Positions 10,194 through 21,654 of a stretch of 64,000 nucleotides of DNA are shown piece by piece (positions within the stretch are counted from its first letter, which is position 1; each line of letters begins with the position of its first letter). The DNA is from Aporrectodea caliginosa (Eukaryota; Annelida; Clitellata; Crassiclitellata; Lumbricidae). Location of the stretch: assembly GCA_020284085.1 (NCBI GenBank), contig JACEVL010000019.1:2977498-3041497 (forward strand), given 5' to 3'. Under the pieces are notes generated by a model. It searched no databases. It had not been told where the DNA came from and saw only the letters and a list, made by a program, of their open reading frames with translations. Made by a program: the position numbers and the translations under genes.

Positions 10194-10573
10194 TAGGGGT
10201 AGGTAACGATTAAAAACTTTAATCGAAATTGATCGCACGATTAAAATTCCTAATAACGCGATTAATTTTTAACGCATGTCACAATTGATAACAAGTACAA
10301 CTACTCTACCGACTCTGAGTAGTAGCGTTGGATGTGCGCTATATAAATGCTTGCAGTCAATAAACAAAAAGCAAACATGCGTTTACTACTTGTTTTTACG
10401 TTTTAGTTTTTATTTTAAAGTTTAAACTGAACGGTTTTATCAAGAATTGTTTTAGCGCATTTCTAGAAATAATTGGGCGCATTGACAATCGCGTTAACTG
10501 CGTTAAATTTTTTTATCGCGTTAATTAATTAACGCATTAATCGCGTTAATAACGCGTTAAATGCCCAGCCCTA
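10194..10573. mobile_element. hAT-like MITE rich in TTAACGCG
   Basis: The ends are TAGGGGTAGGTAACGATTAA on the left and, reverse complemented, TAGGGCTGGGCATTTAACGC on the right. The interior next to both ends is rich in TTAATCGCGTTAA-like words, giving subterminal inversion. This type of TAGGGxTGGGC end is common in non-autonomous hAT elements. The flanking 8-mers match only partly, so the target duplication is decayed. Confidence 0.65.
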
Positions 10574-10789
10574 ATTTAGTCCATTTTCGTGTAACTTTCG
10601 TCCATCAGCTTCGTTAGCTTCTCTAGTCAATGAATTCGCATAGTGTAGTGCTTTTCACTGAATAGGCGTTTGACGCATTTTTAAATATATTGCATCATGA
10701 GGAATAGTTTTAGAGGTGTCCAAGGAGAGCCACACATTATCCTATGTTTATCGACGTATAAATGGTAGACACATATCAAATAATAATAA
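10574..10789. other. no gene; one GGTGTC box
   Basis: Short unique stretch with a TTTAGAGGTGTCCAAG box (near 10710), a variant of the TTTAAAGGTGTCTAA motif found all over the window. Nothing coding. Confidence 0.4.
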
Positions 10790-11560
10790 GACGATTTGTA
10801 TAGCGCCGTCGCTCAGCCGAGGCCGAAGGAAAGGGTGCTGTACATGAGTTCAAAAAGTTGATGGCAGTCATATGATTGTTTAAAAAGATAAGTCTTGAGC
10901 TGGGATTTAAACGTCTCCAGAGATGGCGCGTTCTTCACATGGTCGGGAAGACTGTTCCATGCAGTTGGGCCTGAAACAGAGAAGGAACAGTCACCAAACC
11001 TCGTAAAAGATCGTGGTACTTGTAAAAGATTTGTTGAGGATGATCGTAGCCGGTTGTCTGCTACCCTAATGCAGAAGTCTGAGATGTAGTCTGGCATCAT
11101 GTTATTCCTTGCTTTGTAGGTTATTAAACAAAGCTTGTATACGTAATCCGCTGAGGGACACGCAGCCAGTGCAGGATATTACGCAGTAGATCGGTGACAT
11201 GATCAGAAGATGGAGTCCGGCCATATATAAGACGTGCAGCAGAGTTGAGCACCGACTATATCCGCTCTAGCTGACAAGTCGGCAGACCCGCCAGTATGCT
11301 GTTGCAGTAGTCAACCCTGGAGACAATGAAGCTGTTGACCAAGATGACGGCGGTTGAGGTTGGATTGAATCTGCGGATGGTTTTAATTCGACGCAGTTGG
11401 TAGAAACAACATCGAACGAGTTGACTCACATGGAACGTTATGGTCATACAGCTGTCAAAGTGGACTCCAAGGCTGCGGATGGTGTCAGCTGGGTGGACTT
11501 GTGCATTAAAGCTGCTCCGTAGTTGTCTGGCAACGCTGCTTCAAAATGACGATGATTTGT
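10790..11560 (-). mobile_element. CR1/L2-like LINE 3' half
   Basis: The minus strand encodes the RT C-terminal region in pieces: RSLGVHFDSCMTITFHVSQL then SRVDYCNSILAGLPTCQLER (11540-11256), and further down MMPDYISDFCIRVADN, SVSGPTAWNSLPDHV and FKSQLKTYLF (11100-10813). These are the classic LDYCNSLLxGLP and WNSLPxxLR...FKxxLKTxLF blocks of CR1/L2/Rex-type elements. The 3' end is TATAGCGCCGTCGC-like on the plus strand at 10800. Frameshifted and truncated; not functional. Confidence 0.85.
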
Positions 11561-11795
11561 GACCCCTTCATTTATCATGGTTTTAACTGGCACCGCAAAA
11601 GTGTAGAGAGCGCATGATTAAAGCCCGCGTTTATTACCAATTAATGACATCTTCTGGGTTCTAAGGATTTAAACGTCGACGGAAAAATTGATTTAAACAT
11701 AAAAAAAATGCAACACAACGGAACAGCAGAATATAATTATAATAACAGATTATATTTTTAGAAGAAAACTATGAAGAAACCTATGAAGAAAACTA

Positions 11796-11796
<1 letters not shown>
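11561..11796. other. no gene seen
   Basis: AT-rich sequence leading into a TA microsatellite. Nothing recognisable. Confidence 0.4.

Positions 11797-11797
<1 letters not shown>

Positions 11798-11882
<85 letters not shown>
11798..11882. repeat. (TA)n microsatellite
   Basis: About 85 bp of uninterrupted TA dinucleotide. The apparent Ile-Tyr open frame across it is an artefact of the repeat. Confidence 0.97.
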
Positions 11883-11884
<2 letters not shown>

Positions 11885-11984
11885 TTACATTTGATAAAGA
11901 ATGGATCGTATTTGAATAAAGTTGCCTTGCATTGTGCAGTAACTTTCCTCGCAACAAGATATTATTGACCTGTTACCGTGCACA

Positions 11985-12074
11985 GTGTGTGTGTGTGTCC
12001 ACAGTTTAACGGCAGCTTATGACAACAAAGGCCGTTGCCGCCGACAAAGATTAGTTTTGGCATATTACAGCTCT
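11985..12074 (-). mobile_element. ultra-short SINE-like copy
   Basis: Same 80-bp unit as 8628-8709 (GTTTAACGGCAGCTTATGAC ... GGCATATTACAGCTCT on the plus strand). In sense orientation it ends in a short (CA)n tail instead of TGGATCCA, like the copy at 20537. Target duplication not clear. Confidence 0.7.
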
Positions 12075-12152
12075 ATATTAAATCTGTTTTGCGTCGCACA
12101 GCATATCGTTTATTATACATCATTATATTCATTGTTAGGCTAGTATAATATA

Positions 12153-13582
12153 TCTTACAATATACTGTAAGGCTCAAAGTTTGTCCTTCCGTTTTTTTCG
12201 TTCGTTCGTTTGTTTGTATGTTTGTTAGTCTGCGAAAGGGAACGCTTTAGCGATTTGAATTTTTTTTACAAAACATTCATACGACAATTTGTAGGTAAAC
12301 GCGACTATTTTTAGCTGGAAATTTACTTTAAATGCTGATAAAATAATGGACATTTAAAATTACCAACTGGACAACCGTTGCAAAATTACGCCGCCATTTC
12401 TGATATCTCATGACGTCATAAACACACGGCCTCCTGAATAGGGTATGCGGACTGTTCATCCATTCATCAATGGACTATTCATCATGGACGATTCATCAAG
12501 GGACTGTTCACCAAAGGTCTTTTCATCAAAGGACTATTCATCAAGAGGGTTATTGGATTGATATGAAAAGAATTCTTGCTTAAATAGAAGCTGGATTGAT
12601 TAAAGGAATTTTTGCTTAAATAGAAGTTGGAATGATGAAATATTATTGCTTAAATAGAAGTTGGAATGATGAAAATAATAATTCTTGCTTAAATCGAAGC
12701 TGAATTGATGAAAAGAATTATTGTTTAAATAGAAGTTGGAATAATGAAAAGAATTCGTGCTTAAATAGAAGCTGGATTGATGAGAAGAATTCTTGCTTAA
12801 ACAGAAGTTGGATTGATGAAAATAATTTTTCATTAAACTAAAAGTTGGATTGATGAAATAGTTTCTTATGAAACCAGAAGTTGCCTTTATGAAAACAGTA
12901 CTTGAGTAAATAGAAGCTGGATTGATGACTGTTATCGTGGACATTGGTATTAAAATGTCAATGTATTATATGAAACGGCGAAACGGTATGCTATAATGCT
13001 TACATAATAAAGAATGCTAAAACGATAAATGCTCTCATGATGAACAGTACCTTGATGAAAAGGACTTTGATGAACAGTCCCTTGATGAATCGTCCCTTGA
13101 TGAACAGTCCTAGAACCATGAATAGAGCATTCGCAAGAAATTTCGGGATTTCTCCGACAAGCCAATGACGTCATCTAACTACATTGGTAAGAGTTGCGTA
13201 CGCTGCGTCTCCTGCACCTTTGTGCTAATACCGAGAGCGTACGGATCGCGGTTCGCTTCCCATTGCTGGCTTATTTTAGAAATTTAAATCTTGGGCTAGC
13301 ACGGTCCTTGCTGGGAATACTAAATGGTGTGGCGTCCATTCAAACGGGCGAGCGGTGGTGAAGGGTTGGGACTCATCCGATCAACTCATTGAAAAATGAG
13401 CAGGGTCAAGGCTATAATTATTCTGTTGCTATAGAAATCCAGCGGGAACGATATAAGATAGAGTAATCACGGTCGTACCTGGTGAGTACCAGTCAAAGAA
13501 GTCAAAGTTAACTGAGCAAATCAAGCGGGAATGATATATAAATGTAGAGAGAACCCGTGCGAAGCCGGGGAACGTCATCTAG
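12153..13582 (+). mobile_element. Helitron (non-autonomous)
   Basis: Starts TCTTACAATATACTGTAAGG after an A and ends in a hairpin CCCGTGCGAAGCCGGG (13554-13569) followed by CATCTAG and then T: the TC...hairpin-CTRR structure inserted between A and T that defines Helitrons. It carries no Rep/helicase coding and is filled with a 36-bp minisatellite flanked by inverted GGACTGTTCATC-type repeats. Confidence 0.85.
12441..13110. repeat. minisatellite with inverted flanks inside the Helitron
   Basis: From about 12545 to 12930 a 36-bp unit (GAATTCTTGCTTAAATAGAA then GCTGGATTGATGAAAA) repeats about ten times. On the left (12441-12560) are GGACTGTTCATC, ATTCATCAAGGG-type words and on the right (13025-13110) their reverse complements (GATGAACAGTCCCTTGATGA). 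The block therefore sits between imperfect inverted repeats. Non-coding; the minus-strand Ser/Asn/Phe-rich frame is a translation of the unit. Confidence 0.8.
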
Positions 13583-13763
<181 letters not shown>

Positions 13764-13829
13764 ATGTTGCAATATGTTTACTCGTGTTTTGACGCATATG
13801 CATGCAGGCAATTTATAAATAGATACTCA

Positions 13830-14500
13830 GGTGAGTTTAGGTGAGTGCGGGCAGTGGCCGAGTTTAAGTCAGGACGGACTCAAATCCCATCTATTTTAAA
13901 TAGCATTGACCATAGTCCATTCCCATACTTGGAGGTTTGCGGATGTTGTCTGTCTGGTTCAGTCCAATGAATTGCTATTTGTGAATGCGATTGTTAGTAA
14001 GTAAGTAAGTACGTGCTTTATTGAACCGCCTGCAAACGCACTGTGGGAACATCAGATAAAGTATTAAATCACAAAATCACAAAAATCACAAAATAAAAAA
14101 TCATAAAATACAATAAAACAGACATCTATGGATCTATGAGAGTAAGGTTATAGTAAGAAGAAAGATCAGCAATAAGATCAATTGAATAACATACGCGTAA
14201 TAAAACCACATCGGGTTGATGCGTGGGATCTCACGGTTATGTGGACGAGGAAACTACCACCGATTGATTCCTTCCTCTTTACGTTTGAAGTTTCCCGGCT
14301 GGAATTAGATTTGATGTGAATTTTTGTTCCTTAATCCTTATACAGTGTCGTGTGAGCGATTAGTTAGAACGCTAGTTTTATACACCTTTAAAACGCTATC
14401 AACCGTTGCTATATAGATCGTGTGAATTTGTGGTCGTATGTATTATCAGCTTACAGTGATAGATTTCTCGTTCATTTTCAATTTTAAACACCACTGACAA
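13830..14500. repeat. third copy of part of the 5 kb duplication
   Basis: Matches 5160-5600: shared words include CCCATACTTGGA, TTTGTGAATGCGATT and CTGGAATTAGATTTGATGT. Relative to 5160-5600 it has gained a minus-strand LINE tail at 13993-14280, again placing a LINE insertion after duplication. Confidence 0.7.
13993..14280 (-). mobile_element. LINE 3' tail with (ACTT)n end
   Basis: The plus strand begins TAAGTAAGTAAGTACGTGCT then TTATTGAA, the reverse complement of an AATAAA-type end followed by (ACTT)n, as in the LINE ends at 8879 and 60465. Mostly 3' UTR, no RT peptide left. Confidence 0.6.
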
Positions 14501-14545
14501 ATAATTTATTATCAATATATTTACTCGTGTTTTTGACGCATATAT

Positions 14546-14630
14546 TGGATCCACAGTTTAACGGCAGCTTATGACAACATAGGCCGTTGCCGCCGACAAA
14601 GATTAGTTTTGGCATATTACAGCTCTTAGT
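14546..14630 (-). mobile_element. ultra-short SINE-like insertion with 11-bp TSD
   Basis: An 85-bp unit flanked by GACGCATATAT on both sides (14535-14545, 14631-14641). The paralogous stretch at 13775-13830 (ACTCGTGTTTTGACGCATAT then GCATGCAGGCAATTT) has the target once and no insert: a direct empty site. Same sequence as the other ultra-short copies. Confidence 0.85.
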
Positions 14631-14641
14631 GACGCATATAT

Positions 14642-15160
14642 GCTTGCAGTCAATTTTTAAATAGATACTCAGATGAATTTGAAAATTTCAGTGCATTCTA
14701 TACATAGCACACAAGATGCTTGATTATCAAATAACGAGATTATGTTCTGGATTAAGTTCGGATGCCACGCCAGATGTCGCTGCATGAAACGTACACACGC
14801 ATGCACGCACGCGTACGCTCATGTACACATTCAAACACACAAACATATTGACACTTTAAAATCTTTAAAAATAAAATATAAATTCGTTTATCGCATCACC
14901 AATGTCATTGTTCGTCTTGTGCCAGTCAATATGAATAAAGTAGGAGGGCGACGCTAATCATCCTTATTACCCATCGTCGATAAACAGTGACATCTACCAG
15001 TGCAACTGCATACCCCGCCAGGTGTAGGGTGACGTTAAACTATAGAAATAACTGAAATGTAAAAACACCTTTAAATAGCTTCTATGTAACCATATATATT
15101 TTTGACACTATTTTCGTTTGTAATTTCGGTTGTTATCGTGATCTGTCTTTATTCAAACAA
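14642..15160. other. no gene seen
   Basis: Unique and decayed repeat sequence; includes a GGTGTAGGGTGACGTTAAAC tail box (near 15020). No coding potential. Confidence 0.4.
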
Positions 15161-15836
15161 CTAGCAGTTTTTACCCGGCGTTCGCCCGGGTTTTCCCCAG
15201 GCGTAATTTGTAACGGCTGCAAATAAAGGCTACTTACTTACTTACTATATTAGTTGATGGGCTTCAAATATTTAAGAACATGTCCACATATCTGAACGGA
15301 AACAATATTTAGAGGTGAAAGTAGTTGCTTTGCCCGTGTACTGCACGGGTTATCTCTACCTTATATAGGCGTATTATTTGTTCCCCGGGCTAAATAATTA
15401 TAATAGACTCAGCCGTTTTTCTATAACCTATTTTCTATTATAGGCGTATTATTTGTTCCCCGGGCTAAATATAATAGACGAAGTTCGGCCGTTGTTCTAT
15501 TACCTCGTTGAGCTCGGCAATGTTCCATTATCGCTCGAAATTTTTCGAGGCGAAGCCGTGTTATTTGACAAAAGCTCCTGATTTGCATGTGACGTCATTT
15601 GCATGTGACGTCAGAGAAATGGCCGTCCGTATTGAGGTAGGAGATAGGACCTTATGGTTGAAATTTAAAATGTCTATATATCGGCATTTAAAGTAAACTG
15701 CGAGCTGAAAATAGTCGCGTTAAACTACGCCTGCTTTTAAAAAGGGTTTGTACAATTTTCATAACTCTAGACCATTACGTCTCGGAGCCTTTAGCTGTGT
15801 CACGGAAGGACAGCTTTGCTTTATAATTATATAAGA
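15161..15836 (-). mobile_element. Helitron (non-autonomous), minus strand
   Basis: On the minus strand it starts TCTTATATAATTATAAAGC after an A and ends with a GC-rich hairpin (CCCGGGCGAACGCCGGG, about 15173-15189) then AAAAACTGCTAG followed by T. The first 20 bases resemble the starts at 12153 and 26645, so all three belong to one related group. It contains two copies of a short block with GTATTATTTGTTCCCCGGGC (15370 and 15447). No Rep/helicase. Confidence 0.85.
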
Positions 15837-15874
15837 TTGCTGTATTATGCTAATATAATTTCTGTCGACGTCGA

Positions 15875-15990
15875 AGATCTTCATCTCCTCCACTCCTCGT
15901 TCTCTGGCAGTGCCGGTCCCAAGTATGGAGCAAGGAGGAGGGCGACGCTAATTATCTTTGTTATGACACAGTGTCGTTAAACAGCAACAA
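15875..15990 (+). repeat. GTTAAAC-tailed short repeat
   Basis: A good copy of the family described at 8100-8215, sense on the plus strand: TCTGGCAGTGCCGGTCCCAA, GGAGGAGGGCGACGCTAATT, ATGACACAGTGTCGTTAAAC. Confidence 0.65.
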
Positions 15991-16009
15991 CCGAATCAGC
16001 GGCTGTTAT

Positions 16010-17180
16010 CGCCATGTAGGATATCCTTAAGCCATTGCTAGATTTATTACACGAATTAATTAATTTATACAAGAGGGCCCCGGAAACAAAGAGATAATCA
16101 CTAAACCAATGCCTTTTTCTTTGAGCAGTCTCTTAAGCCAGTCCTGAGGCAGCTTGTTTCTTTCTTTGCGCAAAGACCAAACTTCTAAAATGTTTGCTTT
16201 TATTACCTGTTCATTTAGGGTTACTGAAAAACTGAATATGAAAAAAAGTGTATTTCAAAGAGAAGCTTGAAGAATTTCTCACGCATTTATGCAATAAACA
16301 CCTATTTAGACGACTATTAGATTGTAGAAAGAAACTTACATTAGATAGCATAAGTTTTCAGTGTTTAATTACATAATTGATGTCGAACAAACTCACCTTG
16401 CGTAGTCGTTGAAAGACTTCGTTTAACATCAAAGGCCGTTGACGTCGATAAGAAGAAAATTTGCATAGTTCGCACTTCATGGGCGTAGTAGTAGTTTCAG
16501 TTAAACGACACTATATGATAAAAAAAGACCATTAGCGTCGCCCTCCTCCTTCATCCAGGCTTGAGACTGGCACTTACAGATCACGATCAGTGGTGGAGCT
16601 CTCATGGACAACTCAATAAAATCGAATTCACGGCTTAAAGACGTTTTGTGGCAAGAAAAGCCGTTAATGTTGGCAATTTATTTTTGAACAGTACGTTCGT
16701 TTGAAAAGTTGAACAATGGGTTGCGTCCTATAGTGCATGGATATATCACTTAGGTTGCAACAGTTTTAAAGGTGTCTAAACAGACCGTCATTCAGAGTCG
16801 ATATCGAAGTGTCAATTTAAATATAGAGGTGTTTTACATCATTTTACTCTAGTATAAACAGAAGCAAGATAAATAGAACTTGAATGAATTAATGACTGAA
16901 CGAATTAACGAACGAATGAATGGAGAAAAGAAAGAAAGAACCAGAAAGCAACTTATATAGCGCCTTTCTAAAGAACCGGTTAACATAATAGTTCAGTGAT
17001 GGCAGACTATTATACAAAAAGAGTGAAAATAGCCATACATTTGTTTCAATGATTGATGTATATAGGCCTATACCATCTTTGTGTGTGTGAATAATATGCG
17101 TGTGGATTCAGAGTTTAACGAAATCTTACCACATCAAAGGTCGTTAAGATCGACAGAAATTATTTTGAACTGGTCTCACC
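16010..17180. other. no gene; scattered short repeats
   Basis: No host coding signal. Contains one GTTAAAC-tailed repeat (16495-16600, minus sense), a GGTGTCTAA box (16764) and the degenerate tail at 17105-17170. Confidence 0.45.
16495..16600 (-). repeat. GTTAAAC-tailed short repeat
   Basis: The plus strand reads TTAAACGACACTATATGATA then GCGTCGCCCTCCTCCTTCAT and CCAGGCTTGAGACTGGCACT: a member of the family described at 8100-8215. Confidence 0.6.
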
Positions 17181-17184
17181 GTGC

Positions 17185-17395
17185 CTATGGTATATTACTC
17201 GATTTCGGCGCCACGGATCTGGAATACTCTTCCGCCATCTGTGCGTGCCACTAATGCTGCATTTGGCTATACATGGTTTTCTCTCTACTCTTAAAGATGC
17301 ACTTTTCAGCTGTTTGATGGCCACTTGTTGAGCGCTTCTGTGAGACTCTCAAGTGGCGCTTTATAAATGTCTTGTTACATTACATTACATTACAA
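17185..17395 (+). mobile_element. LINE 3' tail
   Basis: Decayed end of a CR1/L2-like protein (TLKDALFSCL) followed by GTGGCGCTTTATAAATGTC and TTACA repeats, the tail type shared by the CR1/L2-like group here. Confidence 0.6.
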
Positions 17396-17399
17396 TAAC

Positions 17400-17975
17400 T
17401 GGTTGATTAGTCACTCTTTAACGACACTGTATCATAACAAAGATGTCTAGCGTCTTCCTCCTCCGTTCTCCAGGCTTGGGACTCGCTATACCACAGATTA
17501 GTACACAGCATGCTAAGAACTTGTTCAGAGGGGCTCGTCTGCGTACTTGTAAGACGAATATCTTGCTTATGGGGCGCGGTGGTATAGGGGTATGTTCGGT
17601 GCCTTGCAGCTGGATGGTTGCGGGTTCGAATCCACCTCAAAGCCGCCGCGTAGGGACCCTGGGCAAGTCCTTCACTCGCAATTGCTCATGCGCTTCGGCG
17701 TGAAACTCCGATTCAGCGTTCGCGCAGTAGTCGGGAGCGCCTCTGAATGGGAAATCTGGTAGGGGCGCTATAACAAGTGTTCAAATACAATACAATATTA
17801 CAGAATTCGTTGATTAGTAACTCTTTAACGACACTGTATCATTAGCGTCCCTCTCCTCCTTTCTCCAGGCTTGGGACTCGCTATACCACAGATAAGTAAA
17901 GAGCTGCAAGAGCATGCTAAGAACTTGTTCAGAAGGGCTTGTCTGCTTACTTGTAAGGCTAATATCTCGCTTAAA
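17400..17975. repeat. tandem duplication split by a SINE
   Basis: 17412-17570 and 17820-17975 are two copies of the same stretch (GGCTTGGGACTCGCTATACC, CATGCTAAGAACTTGTTCAG, then AATATCT(T/C)GCTTA). The first copy breaks off where SINE family 1 begins, while the second runs on (AAAGAGGTGTGTAAT). Confidence 0.75.
17571..17798 (+). mobile_element. SINE family 1, full-length tRNA-derived
   Basis: The head is tRNA-like with A box TGGTATAGGGG and B box GGTTCGAATCC at normal spacing. The body contains GACCCTGGGCAAGTCCTTCA and TTCGGCGTGAAACTCCGATT. The 3' end is GTCGGGAGCGCCTCTGAATG, GGGGCGCTATAACAAGTG and a (TACAA)n tail. The GGGAGCGCCTCT...GGCGCTATA end is shared with the CR1/L2-like LINE fragments here. 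Other copies: 18605-18822, 22289-22533, 30384-30635 and partial 19198-19300. Confidence 0.88.
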
Positions 17976-18604
17976 AGAGGTGTGTAATAATTATTTTGAA
18001 GCGTTCTGGCCGTATTTTTGGCATAATACAGCTTCAACCAATGGGATGACTTTGGAATTATATATACATAAGGTTGGTTAATTGCTGTTTAACGACACTG
18101 TGTCATAACAGATATGATTAGCGTCACCCCATTTCTCCAGGCTTGGGACTGGCACGACCGCAGAGAGTTTAGTGGCGTAGTTAGCAGAGAGCACGTTAAA
18201 ACCTTGAAAAAGGTGTTCTTTAATGTATAATTGACGGCGAAACATTGCAGGCCCTTAGAAAATCAGCAACAATAATTATAAACGAACAATTACGAAAGTG
18301 TAGTATTTCATTTATCAGGGAGGGAGGGAGGGAGGGATGGAGGGAGGGGCGGGGTGACTTGTGCCTACCCAAATCGTCGTCGTGATCTTCATCGGCGATA
18401 TAGATTATATCAATTTATTTAATCAAACAATCGATGCATATGAAAAAAACATATACACTTATGCATAATCAAAATATACGTATTCAGGCGCCATCTACAA
18501 TGTGAATTATACATAATATAACAACATATGTTATGGTCTGAATATTTAACACACATTGAAACTACCTATAGATGTGTCTCGAACATAATGAATTATAGAA
18601 ATGC

Positions 18605-18822
18605 AGTGTATTGTATTGTATGAGCACTTGTTATAGCGCCCCTTCAAGATTTCTACTCAGAGGAGCTCCCGACTGCAGCGCGGACACTGAATCGGAGTTT
18701 CACGCCGAAGCGCATGAGCAATTGCGAGTGAAGGACTTGCCCAGGGTCCCTACGAGGCGATTTGAGGTGGATTCGAACCCGCAACCCTTCGGCTGCAAGG
18801 CACCGAAAATACCCCTACACCA
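18605..18822 (-). mobile_element. SINE family 1
   Basis: Minus-strand copy of the tRNA-derived SINE (B box visible as GGATTCGAACCCGCAACCC on the plus strand; tail TATTGTATTGTATGAGCACT). It has several substitutions and a damaged A box, so it is older than the copy at 17571. Confidence 0.85.
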
Positions 18823-19197
18823 CGCGCGCATATATCATATGTACCTATGTATATATATATATAATGTTACAGTATTGAATGCATAAGGAATTGCGCCTCT
18901 GTAGACTTGATAATGTATAAAAATATGTTATTTGGTCGTGAATACAGTTACGCCCGACCAGCCTAAACACGGCACTTCAATAATGCCCGCAGCGCAATTG
19001 ATCAATGTTGTCGAGGATGCCCTAACGTCCAGCTGGATAGTATAAGGCATGCAAAATTTACCCATTTGGGGGAAAGTTTTCCTAATGACGACACTAGCCC
19101 TAACCCTGACTGTAACCTTCACCCTCACGACGCCTAACTTGACCGACCCTCATGGCACCTTCAAACTTAAAAGTTGCGAAAACGGCGCATAGCGGCA

Positions 19198-19300
19198 TAC
19201 ATCGCTTCGGCGTGAAACTCCGATTCAGTGTCCGCGCTGCAGTCGGGAGCGCCTCTGAGTAGAAATCTTGAAGGGGCGCTATAACAAGTGCTCATACATA
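19198..19300 (+). mobile_element. SINE family 1, 3' part only
   Basis: Starts in the middle of the SINE body (TCGGCGTGAAACTCCGATTC) and ends GGGGCGCTATAACAAGTGCT followed by CATA repeats instead of the usual TACAA tail. 5'-truncated as expected for target-primed reverse transcription. Confidence 0.8.
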
Positions 19301-19734
19301 CATACATCATACATACATCGATGTAGGCCATTTCAAAATCCCTACGGAATTTGGCAAGTTCACGTGACGTGCTTTAGCCAATATCGTGACGGGCGTGAAT
19401 GTAATGCTTGGGTTCCGCTCACGTCCGAGGCGTATAAACGGATAAACTACGTTTTTTATGCTCTCATGTCATAATTATATTCGCACATATTCTGCAGAAG
19501 GTTTTGTTTGTTATAATCTATAGAACGCTGGACATTACGTCATACATAGAATTAATAGACAGCTTTTCCGAGGTGTTTAAAGCTCTTGGTAGGATTCCAT
19601 ATTAAATGTTGTCAGAATATGATATGAATATCGAAACATATTATTCTAAATAGATTGCGGGTTTCATAATAATCTATCGCTTTATATTTTTTTCAGCATA
19701 TGTATTATTTATGCGAAAATATTAATATAGATAA

Positions 19735-19840
19735 CTCCGCCACTGGTCGTCCTCTGTCAGTGCCAGTCCCAAGCCAGGATAAAGGAGGAGGGCGACGCTA
19801 ATGATCTTCTTTGTAATCACACAGTGTCGTTAGCTGAAAC
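19735..19840 (+). repeat. GTTAAAC-tailed short repeat
   Basis: CGCCACTGGTCGTCCTCTGT, CAGTGCCAGTCCCAAGCCAG, GGAGGAGGGCGACGCTAATG, ACACAGTGTCGTTAGCTGAA: a member of the family described at 8100-8215, with AAAC decayed to AGC. Confidence 0.6.
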
Positions 19841-20536
19841 TACCACCACCATTAATATAGATTAGCGCCTGGGTTTTCTGTTCGCCTCTCATAGAGGCAT
19901 GCATTAGGAGCAATTTCGTTATAGCTTAATATTTTGGAAATGGTTTATGGTTGCTGCTATTTTTATTTTATCATTATTGTTGTTATTAATGTCGTTATGA
20001 AGTTCGGCGACTCCGAACTGTTTTACGGCCAGAAATAGCCAGAGATATAATGTCTATTGTATACACACTGTAATAGGGGCACCACCGATGACCTTAATTT
20101 ATATACTAAACCTGGGACATATCTAACGGGTGTCCAGTTCGCTTGCGTTAGCAGTAGTTTCAGTTCGAGAGTACGAGCAGTGGCGTACTAAATGTAAGAC
20201 AATTTATAGTCATGCTGAGGTCAAAAATGACATTTTCAGAGAAAAATCAAAGCAAATGGCTTTAAATCAGCCAAACAATGTTCTACATGGCTTATTTTTT
20301 TACATGTTAACTCTGACTGATAAGGGCTGCATTCGAGAAGACATATAATACTAAAACACTAACATAATCCATTATTTCAAGGTCAAAAGGTTAAAAATCA
20401 ATGCAAAATGACCATAACTAAAAATCACCAACTTGAAACAACATTTGGGTGAGGTACGGCCATTTTTCGTTGATTTAGACCCATGATACGTGGTTGGCAA
20501 TTGGTTATAAGAGAGCTCTCTTTAGACACCTTTAAA

Positions 20537-20626
20537 GAGCTGTAATATGCCAAAAATAATCTTTGTCGGCGGCAACGGCCTATGTTGCCATAAGCTGCCG
20601 TTAAACTGTGGACACACACACACACA
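20537..20626 (+). mobile_element. ultra-short SINE-like insertion with 10-bp TSD
   Basis: A copy in the plus orientation: GAGCTGTAATATGCCAAAAA ... ATAAGCTGCCGTTAAACTG followed by a (CA)n tail. It is flanked by CACCTTTAAA on both sides (20527-20536, 20627-20636), so it landed inside a GACACCTTTAAA box. This defines the element's direction: unique 5' end, GTTAAAC, then a simple-repeat tail. Confidence 0.85.
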
Positions 20627-20659
20627 CACCTTTAAAACCCTATTCACCGACGCTTTATA

Positions 20660-21330
20660 GGATTGGTTCACAGAACTCATATACTGAACTCATATACTGA
20701 ATTCATAAAATATGTATGTCATAATAACCAGAACTCCAGAACTGATGTGAGAACATTTTAAATATTACCTATTGGTAAATGAATTTCTGTTATTACCATA
20801 TTATTGTTATTCAACTTTGGTTCCTCAATATAAGATATGATTTGGTTTGGTTACTGTATTACAATAGCTACTATGTTGCATAATACTCAGTAATGTGTTA
20901 TAATAAGAGATCTGTGATTATAATTTTAATCTATTGAAACTATACTTTAAACAATTATAATACATGTATGCTATGTTATTGAATGAACTTGTATTACATG
21001 TATAGTATGTTAGGTACATGAACAGTTTAAAAGAGTACTTAGTAAATTTTGTATATGGATCAATTGCTGCATAGTTACATAACATTGTTTAATTTGCATG
21101 GAATCTTTTGTCAGAATATAGAAATCATAGACAGAATAAGATGAACTACTTTATGTTACAAATATATTGAATATTAGTGAAATTGTAAACCTCTGTTTGA
21201 CACATTTGATGGTGTCATTCGGACGCTATAAGTTTCTTGTAATCATTGAATTGTGTCTTTCCTGTATTGTCGTCAACGGCCTTTGATGTCATAAGACGAC
21301 GTTAAACGTTGGAATAAATAAATCATATAC
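20660..21330 (+). mobile_element. Nimb-like LINE 3' UTR fragment
   Basis: No coding left. It aligns with the long 3' UTR at 56080-57000 (antisense; e.g. GGTTTGGTTACTGTATTACA, GATGAACTACTTTATGTTAC) and its last 200 bp match 4570-4770 (GTCAACGGCCTTTGATGTCA, AAGACGACGTTAAAC). A second, degenerate tail follows at 21362-21412. Confidence 0.8.
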
Positions 21331-21654
21331 TGAATTGTATACTATTTTATATACCGTATTCATTTTTTAATTGTCATCGACGCCTTTGATGTCATAGGAT
21401 GACGTTAAAATTTTAGTCTTATAATAATAATCATATAAGTTTATTTCTTTTGCCCTCGTGTAGTTGCAACGAAATGCAAACGGTGATAACGGTGAAAGAA
21501 ATTTTCTATGGACTACAAACTCTGCAACTGAACGTCCGTGCCCTAGTCTCAGGCAGTGCCAGTCCCAAGCCTGGATGAAGGAGGAGGACGACGCTTTGTT
21601 ATCTTTGATCTTTCTAATGATCTTTTTTATCACATATATTGTCGTTAAACTGAA

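Noticed and set aside
13150..13275. tRNA-like B box GGTTCGCTTCCC
   Set aside because: No matching A box at the right distance and it lies inside a Helitron; too weak to list as a SINE or tRNA.
17571..17650. Possible tRNA gene (good A and B boxes)
   Set aside because: The tRNA-like head continues into a body and tail repeated at four other places in the window, so it is a SINE. The same applies to the heads at 30672, 31677, 40352, 43785 and 53555.
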